Shown: positions 44,111-56,100 of the stretch, one piece after another
Layout: every line of letters starts with the position of its first letter
Position numbering within the stretch: position 1 is the first letter of the stretch
Source of the DNA: Mytilus galloprovincialis
Taxonomy: Eukaryota > Mollusca > Bivalvia > Mytilida > Mytilidae
DNA length: 64,000 nucleotides
Assembly: GCF_965363235.1 (NCBI RefSeq)
Contig: NC_134841.1
Coordinates: forward strand, 36,485,440-36,549,439
Direction: 5' to 3'
Notes under the pieces: generated by a model
The model's input: only the letters and a program-made list of their open reading frames with translations
What the model was told of the DNA's origin: nothing
Databases searched by the model: none
Translations under genes and position numbers: made by a program

Positions 44111-47100
44111 TCCTCGGCGGAATGATTGGCTCATGACACACAGATTGAAGATTTGCAGGTATGTTTTCTGTTAAGGCCTTTGTGTATGTCTAATGGTTCC
44201 TTTTTTTCCCTTTAGGTCGTGTTGCCTAAGGGACATTTGCCGGTATGTTTTCTGTTAAGGCCTTTGTGTATGTCAAATGTGGCCTTTTCTTTTTTTCTGG
44301 CAGGGCGCGATGCAGATTGAAGATTCGCAGGTATGTTTTCTGTTAAGGCCTTTGTGTATGTCTAATGTCGCCTTTTCTTTTTTTCTGACAGGGCGCGACG
44401 CAGATTGAAGATTCGCAGGTATGTTTTCTGTTAAGGCCTTTGTGTATGTCTAATGTCGCCTTTTCTTTTTTTCTGGCAGGGCGCGACGCAGATTGAAGAT
44501 TCGCAGGTATGTTTTCTGTTAAGGCCTTTGTGTATGTCTAATGTTGCCTTTTCCTTTTTTCTAGCAGGGCGCGACACAGATTGAGGAATTCCAGGTATGT
44601 TTTCTGTTAAGACCTTTGTGTATGTCTAATGTTGTCTTTTCTTTTTTTCTGGCAGGGCGCGACACAGATTGGAGATTCGCAGGTATGTTTTCTGTTAAGG
44701 CCTTTGTGTATGTCTAATGTCGCCTTTTCTTTTTTTCTAGCAGGTCGCGACGCAGATTGAGGTATTCCAGGTATGTTTTCTGTTAAGACCTTTGTGTATG
44801 TCTAATGTAGCCTTTTCTTTTTTTCTAGCAGGTCGGGACGCAGATTGAGGAATTCCAGGTATGTTTTCTGTTAAGACCTTTGTGTATGTCTAATGTCGCC
44901 TTTTCTTTTTTTCTAGCAGGTCGCGACGCAGGTTGAGGAATTCCAGGTATGTTTTCTGTTAAGACCTTTGTGTATGTCTAATGTCGCCTTTTCTTTTTTT
45001 CTAGCAGGTCGCGACGCAGATTGAGGTATTCCAGGTATGTTTTCTGTTAAGACCTTTGTGTATGTGTAATGTCGCCTTTTTTTTTTAAGCAGGTCGCGAC
45101 GCAGATTGAGGAATTCCAGGTATGTTTTCTGTTAAGACCTTTGTGTATGTCTAATGTTGTCTTTTCTTTTTTTCTGGCAGGGCGCGACGCAGATTGAGGT
45201 ATTCCAGGTATGTTTTCTGTTAAGACCTTTGTGTATGTCTAATGGTTCCTTTTTTTTCCTTTAGGTCGTGTGGCCTTTCTTTTTTTTTTGCAGGGCGCGA
45301 CGCAGATTGAGGATTTTCAGGTATGTTTTCTGTTAAGACCTTTGTGTATGTCTAATGTTGTCTTTTCTTTTTTTCTGGCAGGGCGCGACGCAGATTGGAG
45401 ATTCGCAGGTATGTTTTCTGTTAAGGCCTTTGTGTATGTCTAATGTCGCCTTTTCTTTTTTTCTAGCAGGTTGCGATGCAGATTGAGGTATTCCAGGTAT
45501 GTTTTCTGTTAAGACCTTTGTGTATGTCTAATGTCGCCTTTTCTTTTTTTCTAGCAGGTCACGACGCAGATTGAGGAATTCCAGGTATGTTTTCTGTTAA
45601 GACCTTTGTGTATGTCTAATGTTGTCTTTTCTTTTTTTCTGGCAGGGCGCGACGCAGATTGGAGATTCGCAGGTATGTTTTCTGTTAAGGCCTTTGTGTA
45701 TGTCTAATGTCGCCTTTTCTTTTTTTCTAGCAGGTCGCGACACAGATTGAGGTATTCCAGGTATGTTTTCTGTTAAGACCTTTGTGTATGTCTAATGTCG
45801 CCTTTTCTTTTTTTCTAGCAGGTCGCGACGCAGATTGAGGAATTCCAGGTATGTTTTCTGTTAAGACCTTTGTGTATGTCTAATGTTGTCTTTTCTTTTT
45901 TTCTGGCAGGGCGCGACGGAGATTGGAGATTCGCAGGTATGTTTTCTGTTAAGGCCTTTGTGTATGTCTAATGTCGCCTTTTCTTTTTTTCTAGCAGGTC
46001 GCGACGCAGATTGAGGAATTCCAGGTATGTTTTCTGTTAAGACCTTTGTGTATGTCTAATGTCGCCTTTTCTTTTTTTCTAACAAGTCGTGACACAGATT
46101 GAGGAATTCCAGGTATGTTTTCTGTTAAGACCTTTGTGTATGTCTAATGTTGTCTTTTCTTTTTTTCTGGCAGGGCACGACGCAGATTGGAGATTCGCAG
46201 GTATGTTTTCTGTTAAGGCTTTTGTGTATGTCTAATGTCGCCTTTTCTTTTTTTCTAGCAGGTCGCGACGCAGATTGAGGAATTCCAGGTATGTTTTCTG
46301 TTAAAACCTTTGTGTATGTCTAATGTCGCCTTTTCTTTTTTTCTAGCAGGTCGTGACGCAGATTGAGGAATTCCAGGTATGTTTTCTGTTAAGACCTTTG
46401 TGTATGTCTAATGTTGTCTTTTCTTTTTTTCTGGCAGGGCACGACGCAGGTTGGAGATTCGCAGGTATGTTTTCTGTTAAGGCCTTTGTGTATGTCTAAT
46501 GTCGCCTTTTCTTTTTTTCTAGCAGGTCGCGACGCAGATTGAGGTATTCCAGGTATGTTTTCTGTTAAGACCTTTGTGTATGTCTAATGTCGCCTTTTCT
46601 TTTTTTTCTAGCAGGTCGCGACGCAGATTGAGGTATTCCAGGTATGTTTTCTGTTAAGACCTTTGTGTATGTCTAATGTCGCCTTTTCTTTTTTTCTAGC
46701 AGGTCGCGACGCAGATTGAGGAATTCCAGGTATGTTTTCTGTTAAGACCTTTGTGTATGTCTAATGTTGTCTTTTCTTTTTTTCTGGCAGGGCGCGACGC
46801 AGATTGGAGATTCGCAGGTATGTTTTCTGTTAAGGCCTTTGTGTATGTCTAATGACGCCTTTTCTTTTTTTCTAGCAGGTCGTGACCCAGATTGAGGTAT
46901 TCCAGGTATGTTTTCTGTTAAGGCCTTTGTGTATGTCTAATGACGCCTTTTCTTTTTTTTCTAGCAGGTCGTGACGCAGATTGAGGTATTTCAGGTATGT
47001 TTTCTGTTAAGACCTTTGTGTATGTCTAATGTTGTCTTTTCTTTTTTTCTGGCAGGGCGCGACGCAGATTGGAGATTCGCAGGTATGTTTTCTGTTAAGA

Positions 47101-50100
47101 CCTTTGTGTATGTCTAATGTCGCCTTTTCTTTTTTTCTAGCATGTCGCGACGCAGATTGAGGTATTCCAGGTATGTTTTCTGTTAAGACCTTTCTGTATG
47201 TCTAATGGTTCCTTTTTTTTCCTTTAGGTCGTGTGGCCTTTCTTTTTTTTTTGCAGGGCGCGACGCAGATTGAGGATTTTCAGGTATGTTTTCTGTTAAG
47301 ACCTTTGTGTATGTCTAATGTTGTCTTTTCTTTTTTTCTGGCAGGGCGCGACGCAGATTGGAGATTCGCAGGTATGTTTTCTGTTAAGGCGTTTGTGTAT
47401 GTCTAATGTCGCCTTTTCTTTTTTTCTAGCATGTCGCGACGCAGATTGAGGTATTCCAGGTATGTTTTCTGTTAAGACCTTCGTGTATGTCTAATGTCAC
47501 CTTTTCTATTTTTCTAGCAGGTCGCGACGCAGATTGAGGTATTCCAGGTATGTTTTCTGTTAAGACCTTTGTGTATGTCTAATGTCGCCTTTTCTTTTTT
47601 TCTAGCAGGTCGCGACGCAGATTGAGGAATTCCAGGTATGTTTTCTGTTAAGACCTTTGTGTATGTCTAATGTCGCCTTTTCTTTTTTTCTAGCAGATCG
47701 CGACGCAGATTGAGGTATTCCAGGTATGTTTTCTGTTAAGACCTTTGTGTATGCCTAATGTCGCCTTTTCTTTTTTTCTAGTAGGTCGCGACGCAGATTG
47801 AGGAATTCCAGGTATGTTTTCTGTTAAGACCTTTGTGTACATCTAATGTTGTCTTTTCTTTTTTTCTGGCAGGACGCGATGCATATTGGAGATTCGCAGG
47901 TATGTTTTCTGTTAAGTCCTTTGTGTATGTCTAATGTCGCCTTTTCTTTTTTTCTAGCAGGGCGCGACGCAGATTGAGGAATTCCAGGTATGTTTTCTGT
48001 TAAGACCTTTGTGTATGTCTAATGTTGTCTTTTCTTTTTTTCTGGCAGGGCGCGACGCAGATTGGAGATTCGCAGGTATGTTTTCTGTTAAGGCCTTTGT
48101 GTATGTCTAATGTCGCCTTTTTTTTTCTTTCTAGCAGGTGGCAATGCAGATTGAGGAATTCCAGGTATGTTTTCTGTTAAGACCTTTGTGTATGTCTAAT
48201 GTCGCCTTTTCTTTTTTTCTAGCAGGTCGCGACGCAGATTGAGGAATTCCAGGTATGTTTTCTGTTAAGGCCTTTGTGTATGTCTAATGTCGCCTTTTCT
48301 TTTTTTCTAGCAGGTCGCGATGCAGATTGAGGAATTCCAGGTATGTTTTCTGTTAAGACCTTTGTGTATGTCTAATGTCGCCTTTTCTTTTTTTCTAGCA
48401 GGTCGTGACGCAGATTGAGGAATTCCAGGTATGTTTTCTGTTAAGACCTTTGTGTATGTCTAATGTTGTCTTTTCTTTTTTCTGGCAGGGCACGACGCAG
48501 ATTGGAGATTCGCAGGTATGTTTTCTGTTAAGGCCTTTGTGTATGTCTAATTTCGCCTTTTCTTTTTTTCTAGCAGGTCGCGACGCAGATTGAGGTATTC
48601 CAGGTATGTTTTCTGTTAAGACCTTTGTGTATGTCTAATGTCGCCTTTTCTTTTTTTCTAGCAGGTCGCGACGCAGATTGAGGAATTCCAGGTATGTTTT
48701 CTGTTAAGACCTTTGTGTATGTCTAATGTCGCCTTTTCTTTTTTTCTAGCAGATCGCGACGCAGATTGAGGTATTCCAGGTATGTTTTCTGTTAAGACCT
48801 TTGTGTATGCCTAATGTCGCCTTTTCTTTTTTTCTAGTAGGTCGCGACGCAGATTGAGGAATTCCAGGTATGTTTTCTGTTAAGACCTTTGTGTACATCT
48901 AATGTTGTCTTTTCTTTTTTTCTGGCAGGGCGCGACGCAGATTGAGGTATTCCAGGTATGTTTTCTGTTAAGACCTTTGTGTATGTCTAATGGTTCCTTT
49001 TTTTTCCTTTAGGTCGTGTGGCCTTTCTTTTTTTTTTGCAGGGCGCGACGCAGATTGAGGATTTTCAGGTATGTTTTCTGTTAAGACCTTTGTGTATGTC
49101 TAATATTGTCTTTTCTTTTTTTCTGGCAGGGCGCGACGCAGATTGGAGATTCGCAGGTATGTTTTCTGTTAAGGCCTTTGTGTATGTCTAATGTCGCCTT
49201 TTCTTTTTTTCTAGCAGGTTGCGATGCAGATTGAGGTATTCCAGGTATGTTTTCTGTTAAGACCTTTGTGTATGTCTAATGTCGCCTTTTCTTTTTTTCT
49301 AGCAGGTCACGACGCAGATTGAGGAATTCCAGGTATGTTTTCTGTTAAGACCTTTGTGTATGTCTAATGTTGTCTTTTCTTTTTTTCTGGCAGGGCGCGA
49401 CGCAGATTGGAGATTCGCAGGTATGTTTTCTGTTAAGGCCTTTGTGTATGTCTAATGTCGCCTTTTCTTTTTTTCTAGCAGGTCGCGACACAGATTGAGG
49501 TATTCCAGGTATGTTTTCTGTTAAGACCTTTGTGTATGTCTAATGTCGCCTTTTCTTTTTTTCTAGCAGGTCGCGACGCAGATTGAGGAATTCCAGGTAT
49601 GTTTTCTGTTAAGACCTTTGTGTATGTCTAATGTTGTCTTTTCTTTTTTTCTGGCAGGGCGCGACGGAGATTGGAGATTCGCAGGTATGTTTTCTGTTAA
49701 GGCCTTTGTGTATGTCTAATGTCGCCTTTTCTTTTTTTCTAGCAGGTCGCGACGCAGATTGAGGAATTCCAGGTATGTTTTCTGTTAAGACCTTTGTGTA
49801 TGTCTAATGTCGCCTTTTCTTTTTTTCTAGCAGGTCGTGACGCAGATTGAGGAATTCCAGGTATGTTTTCTGTTAAGACCTTTGTGTATGTCTAATGTTG
49901 TCTTTTCTTTTTTTCTGGCAGGGCACGACGCAGATTGGAGATTCGCAGGTATGTTTTCTGTTAAGGCCTTTGTGTATGTCTAATGTCGCCTTTTCTTTTT
50001 TTCTAGCAGGTCGCGACGCAGATTGAGGAATTCCAGGTATGTTTTCTGTTAAGACCTTTGTGTATGTCTAATGTCGCCTTTTCTTTTTTTCTAGCAGGTC

Positions 50101-53100
50101 GTGACGCAGATTGAGGAATTCCAGGTATGTTTTCTGTTAAGACCTTTGTGTATGTCTAATGTTGTCTTTTCTTTTTTTCTGGCAGGGCACGACGCAGATT
50201 GGAGATTCGCAGGTATGTTTTCTGTTAAGGCCTTTGTGTATGTCTAATGTCGCCTTTTCTTTTTTTCTAGCAGGTCGCGACGCAGATTGAGGTATTCCAG
50301 GTATGTTTTCTGTTAAGACCTTTGTGTATGTCTAATGTCGCCTTTTCTTTTTTTTCTAGCAGGTCGCGACGCAGATTGAGGTATTCCAGGTATGTTTTCT
50401 GTTAAGACCTTTGTGTATGTCTAATGTCGCCTTTTCTTTTTTTCTAGCAGGTCGCGACGCAGATTGAGGAATTCCAGGTATGTTTTCTGTTAAGACCTTT
50501 GTGTATGTCTAATGTTGTCTTTTCTTTTTTTCTGGCAGGGCGCGACGCAGATTGGAGATTCGCAGGTATGTTTTCTGTTAAGGCCTTTGTGTATGTCTAA
50601 TGACGCCTTTTCTTTTTTTCTAGCAGGTCGTGACGCAGATTGAGGTATTCCAGGTATGTTTTCTGTTAAGGCCTTTGTGTATGTCTAATGACGCCTTTTC
50701 TTTTTTTTCTAGCAGGTCGTGACGCAGATTGAGGTATTTCAGGTATGTTTTCTGTTAAGACCTTTGTGTATGTCTAATGTTGTCTTTTCTTTTTTTCTGG
50801 CAGGGCGCGACGCAGATTGGAGATTCGCAGGTATGTTTTCTGTTAAGACCTTTGTGTATGTCTAATGTCGCCTTTTCTTTTTTTCTAGCATGTCGCGACG
50901 CAGATTGAGGTATTCCAGGTATGTTTTCTGTTAAGACCTTTCTGTATGTCTAATGGTTCCTTTTTTTTCCTTTAGGTCGTGTGGCCTTTCTTTTTTTTTT
51001 GCAGGGCGCGACGCAGATTGAGGATTTTCAGGTATGTTTTCTGTTAAGACCTTTGTGTATGTCTAATGTTGTCTTTTCTTTTTTTCTGGCAGGGCACGAC
51101 GCAGATTGGAGATTCGCAGGTATGTTTTCTGTTAAGGCGTTTGTGTATGTCTAATGTCGCCTTTTCTTTTTTTCTAGCATGTCGCGACGCAGATTGAGGT
51201 ATTCCAGGTATGTTTTCTGTTAAGACCTTCGTGTATGTCTAATGTCACCTTTTCTATTTTTCTAGCAGGTCGCGACGCAGATTGAGGTATTCCAGGTATG
51301 TTTTCTGTTAAGACCTTTGTGTATGTCTAATGTCGCCTTTTCTTTTTTTCTAGCAGGTCGCGACGCAGATTGAGGAATTCCAGGTATGTTTTCTGTTAAG
51401 ACCTTTGTGTATGTCTAATGTCGCCTTTTCTTTTTTTCTAGCAGATCGCGACGCAGATTGAGGTATTCCAGGTATGTTTTCTGTTAAGACCTTTGTGTAT
51501 GCCTAATGTCGCCTTTTCTTTTTTTCTAGTAGGTCGCGACGCAGATTGAGGAATTCCAGGTATGTTTTCTGTTAAGACCTTTGTGTACATCTAATGTTGT
51601 CTTTTCTTTTTTTCTGGCAGGACGCGACGCATATTGGAGATTCGCAGGTATGTTTTCTGTTAAGTCCTTTGTGTATGTCTAATGTTGTCTTTTCTTTTTT
51701 TCTGGCAGGGCGCGACGCAGATTGGAGATTCGCAGGTATGTTTTCTGTTAAGGCCTTTGTGTATGTCTAATGTCGCCTTTTTTTTTCTTTCTAGCAGGTG
51801 GCAATGCAGATTGAGGAATTCCAGGTATGTTTTCTGTTAAGACCTTTGTGTATGTCTAATGTCGCCTTTTCTTTTTTTCTAGCAGGTCGCGACGCAGATT
51901 GAGGAATTCCAGGTATGTTTTCTGTTAAGGCCTTTGTGTATGTCTAATGTCGCCTTTTCTTTTTTTTCTTGCAGGTCGCGACGCAGATTGAGGAATTCCA
52001 GGTATGTTTTCTGTTAAGACCTTTGTGTATGTCTAATGTCGCCTTTTCTTTTTTTCTAGCAGGTCGTGACGCAGATTGAGGAATTCCAGGTATGTTTTCT
52101 GTTAAGACCTTTGTGTATGTCTAATGTTGTCTTTTCTTTTTTCTGGCAGGGCACGACGCAGATTGGAGATTCGCAGGTATGTTTTCTGTTAAGGCCTTTG
52201 TGTATGTCTAATTTCGCCTTTTCTTTTTTTCTAGCAGGTCGCGACGCAGATTGAGGTATTCCAGGTATGTTTTCTGTTAAGACCTTTGTGTATGTCTAAT
52301 GTCGCCTTTTCTTTTTTTCTAGCAGGTCGCGCCGCAGATTGAGGAATTCCAGGTATGTTTTCTGTTAAGACCTTTGTGTATGTCTAATGTCGCCTTTTCT
52401 TTTTTTCTAGCAGATCGCGACGCAGATTGAGGTATTCCAGGTATGTTTTCTGTTAAGACCTTTGTGTATGCCTAATGTCGCCTTTTCTTTTTTTCTAGTA
52501 GGTCGCGACGCAGATTGAGGAATTCCAGGTATGTTTTTTGTTAAGACCTTTGTGTACATCTAATGTTGTCTTTTCTTTTTTTCTGGCAGGACGCGACGCA
52601 TATTGGAGATTCGCAGGTATGTTTTCTGTTAAGTCCTTTGTGTATGTCTAATGTCGCCTTTTCTTTTTTTCTAGCAGGGCGCGACGCAGATTGAGGAATT
52701 CCAGGTATGTTTTCTGTTAAGACCTTTGTGTATGTCTAATGTTGTCTTTTCTTTTTTTCTGGCAGGGCGCGACGCAGATTGAAGATTCGCAGGTATATTT
52801 TCTGTTAAGGCCTTTGTGTATGTCTAATGTTGTCATTTCTTTTTTTCTGGCAGGGCGCGACGCAGATTGGAGATTCGCAGGTATGTTTTCTGTTAAGGCC
52901 TTTGTGTATGTCTAATGTCGCCTTTTTTTTCTTTCTAGCAGGTGGCAATGCAGATTGAGGAATTCCAGGTATGTTTTCTGTTAAGACCTTTGTGTATGTC
53001 TAATGTCGCCTTTTCTTTTTTTCTAGCAGGTCGCGACGCAGATTGAGGAATTCCAGGTATGTTTTCTGTTAAGGCCTTTGTGTATGTCTAATGTCGCCTT

Positions 53101-56100
53101 TTCTTTTTTTCTAGCAGGTCGCGACGCAGATTGAGGAATTCCAGGTATGTTTTCTGTTAAGACCTTTGTGTATGTCTAATGTCGCCTTTTCTTTTTTTCT
53201 AGCAGGTCGTGACGCAGATTGAGGAATTCCAGGTATGTTTTCTGTTAAGACCTTTGTGTATGTCTAATGTTGTCTTTTCTTTTTTCTGGCAGGGCACGAC
53301 GCAGATTGGAGATTCGCAGGTATGTTTTCTGTTAAGGCCTTTGTGTATGTCTAATGTCGCCTTTTCTTTTTTTCTAGCAGGTCGCGACGCAGATTGAGGT
53401 ATTCCAGGTATGTTTTCTGTTAAGACCTTTGTGTATGTCTAATGTCGCCTTTTCTTTTTTTCTAGCAGGTCGCGACGCAGATTGAGGTATTCCAGGTATG
53501 TTTTCTGTTAAGGCCTTTGTGTATGTCTAATGTCGCCTTTTCTTTTTTTCTAGCAGGTCGCGACACAGATTGAGGAATTCCAGGTATGTTTTCTGTTAAG
53601 ACCTTTGTGTATGTCTAATGTTGTCTTTTCTTTTTTTCTGGCAGGGCGTGACGCAGATTGGAGATTCGCAGGTATGTTTTCTGTTAAGGCCTTTGTGTAT
53701 GTCTAATGATGCCTTTTCTTTTTTTCTAGCAGGTCGTGACACAGATTGAGGTATTCCAGGTATGTTTTCTGTTAAGACCTTTGTGTATGTCTAATGTCGC
53801 CTTTTCTTTTTTTCTAGCAGGTCGTGACGCAGATTGAGGAATTCCAGGTATGTTTTCTGTTAAGACCTTTGTGTATGTCTAATGTTGTCTTTTCTTTTTT
53901 CTGGCAGGGCACGACGCAGATTGGAGATTCGCAGGTATGTTTTCTGTTAAGGCCTTTGTGTATGTCTAATGTCGCCTTTTCTTTTTTTCTAGCAGGTCGC
54001 GACGCAGATTGAGGTATTCCAGGTATGTTTTCTGTTAAGACCTTTGTGTATGTCTAATGTCGCCTTTTCTTTTTTTCTAGCAGGTCGCGACGCAGATTGA
54101 GGTATTCCAGGTATGTTTTCTGTTAAGGCCTTTGTGTATGTCTAATGTCGCCTTTTCTTTTTTTCTAGCAGGTCGCGACACAGATTGAGGAATTCCAGGT
54201 ATGTTTTCTGTTAAGACCTTTGTGTATGTCTAATGTTGTCTTTTCTTTTTTTCTGGCAGGGCGTGACGCAGATTGGAGATTCGCAGGTATGTTTTCTGTT
54301 AAGGCCTTTGTGTATGTCTAATGATGCCTTTTCTTTTTTTCTAGCAGGTCGTGACGCAGATTGAGGTATTCCAGGTATGTTTTCTGTTAAGACCTTTGTG
54401 TATGTCTAATGTTGTCTTTTCTTTTTTTCTGGCAGGGCGCGACGCAGATTGGAGATTCGCAGGTATGTTTTCTGTTAAGGCCTTTGTGTATGTCTAATGT
54501 CACCTTTTCTATTTTTCTAGCATGACGCGACGGAGATTGAGGTATTCCAGGTATGTTTTCTGTGAAGACCTTTGTGTATGTCTAATGTTGTCTTTTCTTT
54601 TTTTCTGGCAGGTCGCGAAGCAGATTGAGGTATTCCAGGTATGTTTTCTGTTAAGACCTTTGTGTATGTCTAATGTCGCCTTTTCTTTTTTTCTAGCAGG
54701 TCGTGACGCAGATTGAGGAATTCCAGGTATGTTTTCTGTTAAGACCTTTGTGTATGTCTAATATCGCCTTTTCTTTTTTTCTAGCAGGTCGTGACGCAGA
54801 TTGAGGAATTCCAGGTATGTTTTCTGTTAAGACCTTTGTGTATGTCTAATGTCGCCTTTTCTTTTTTTCTAGCATGACGCGACGGAGATTGAGGTATTCC
54901 AGGTATGTTTTCTGTGAAGACCTTTGTGTATGTCTAATGTTGTCTTTTCTTTTTTTTTGGCAGGGCGCGACGCAGATTGGAGATTCGCAGGTATGTTTTC
55001 TGTTAAGGTCTTTGTGTATGTTTAATGTCGCCTTTTCTTTTTTTCTAGCAGGTCGCGACGCAGATTGAGGTATTCCAGGTATGTTTTCTGTAAAGACCTT
55101 TGTGTATGTCTAATGGTTGCTTTTTTTTTACTTTAGGTCGTGTGGCCTTTCTTTTTTTTTTGCAGGGCGAGACGCAGATTGAGGATTTTCAGGTATGTTT
55201 TCTGTTAAGACCTTTGTGTATGTCTAATGTTGTCTTTTCTTTTTTTCTGGCAGGGCGCAATGCAGATTGAGGTATTCCAGGTATGTTTTCTGTTAAGACC
55301 TTTGTGTATGTCTAATGGCGCCTTTTCTTTTTTTCTAGCAGGTCGTGACGCAGATTGAGGAATTCCAGGTATATTTTCTGTTAAGACCTTTGTGTATGTC
55401 TAATGTTGTCTTTTCTTTTTTTCTGGCAGGGCGCGACGCAGATTGAGGAATTCCAGGTATGTTTTCTGTTAAGACCTTTGTGTATGTCTAATGTTATCTT
55501 TTCTTTTTTTCTGGCAGGGCGCGACGCAGATTGGAGATTCGCAGGTATGTTTTCTGTTAAGGCCTTTGTGTATGTCTAATGTCGCCTTTTCTTTTTTTCT
55601 AGCAGGTCGCGAAGCAGATTGAAGTATTCCAGGTATGTTTTCTGTTAAGACCTTTGTGTATGTCTAATGTTGTCTTTTCTTTTTTTCTGGCAGGGCTCGA
55701 CGCAGATTGGAGATTCACAGGTATGTTTTCTGTTAAGGCCTTTGTGTATGTCTAATGTCGCCTTTTCTTTTTTTCTAGCAGGTCGCGACGCAGATTGAGG
55801 TATTCCAGGTATGTTTTCTGTTAAGACCTTTGTGTATGTCTAATGTTGTCTTTTCTTTTTTTCTGGCAGGGCGCGACGCAGATTGGAGATTCGCAGGTAT
55901 GTTTTCTGTTAAGGCCTTTGTGTATGTCTAATGTCGCCTTTTCTTTTTTTCTAGCAGGTCGCGACGTAGATTGAGGTATTCCAGGTATGTTTTCTGTTAA
56001 GACCTTTGTGTATGTCTAATGTTGTCTTTTCTTTTTTTCTGGCAGGGCGCGACGCAGATTGGAGATTCGCAGGTATGTTTTCTGTTAAGGCGTTTGTGTA

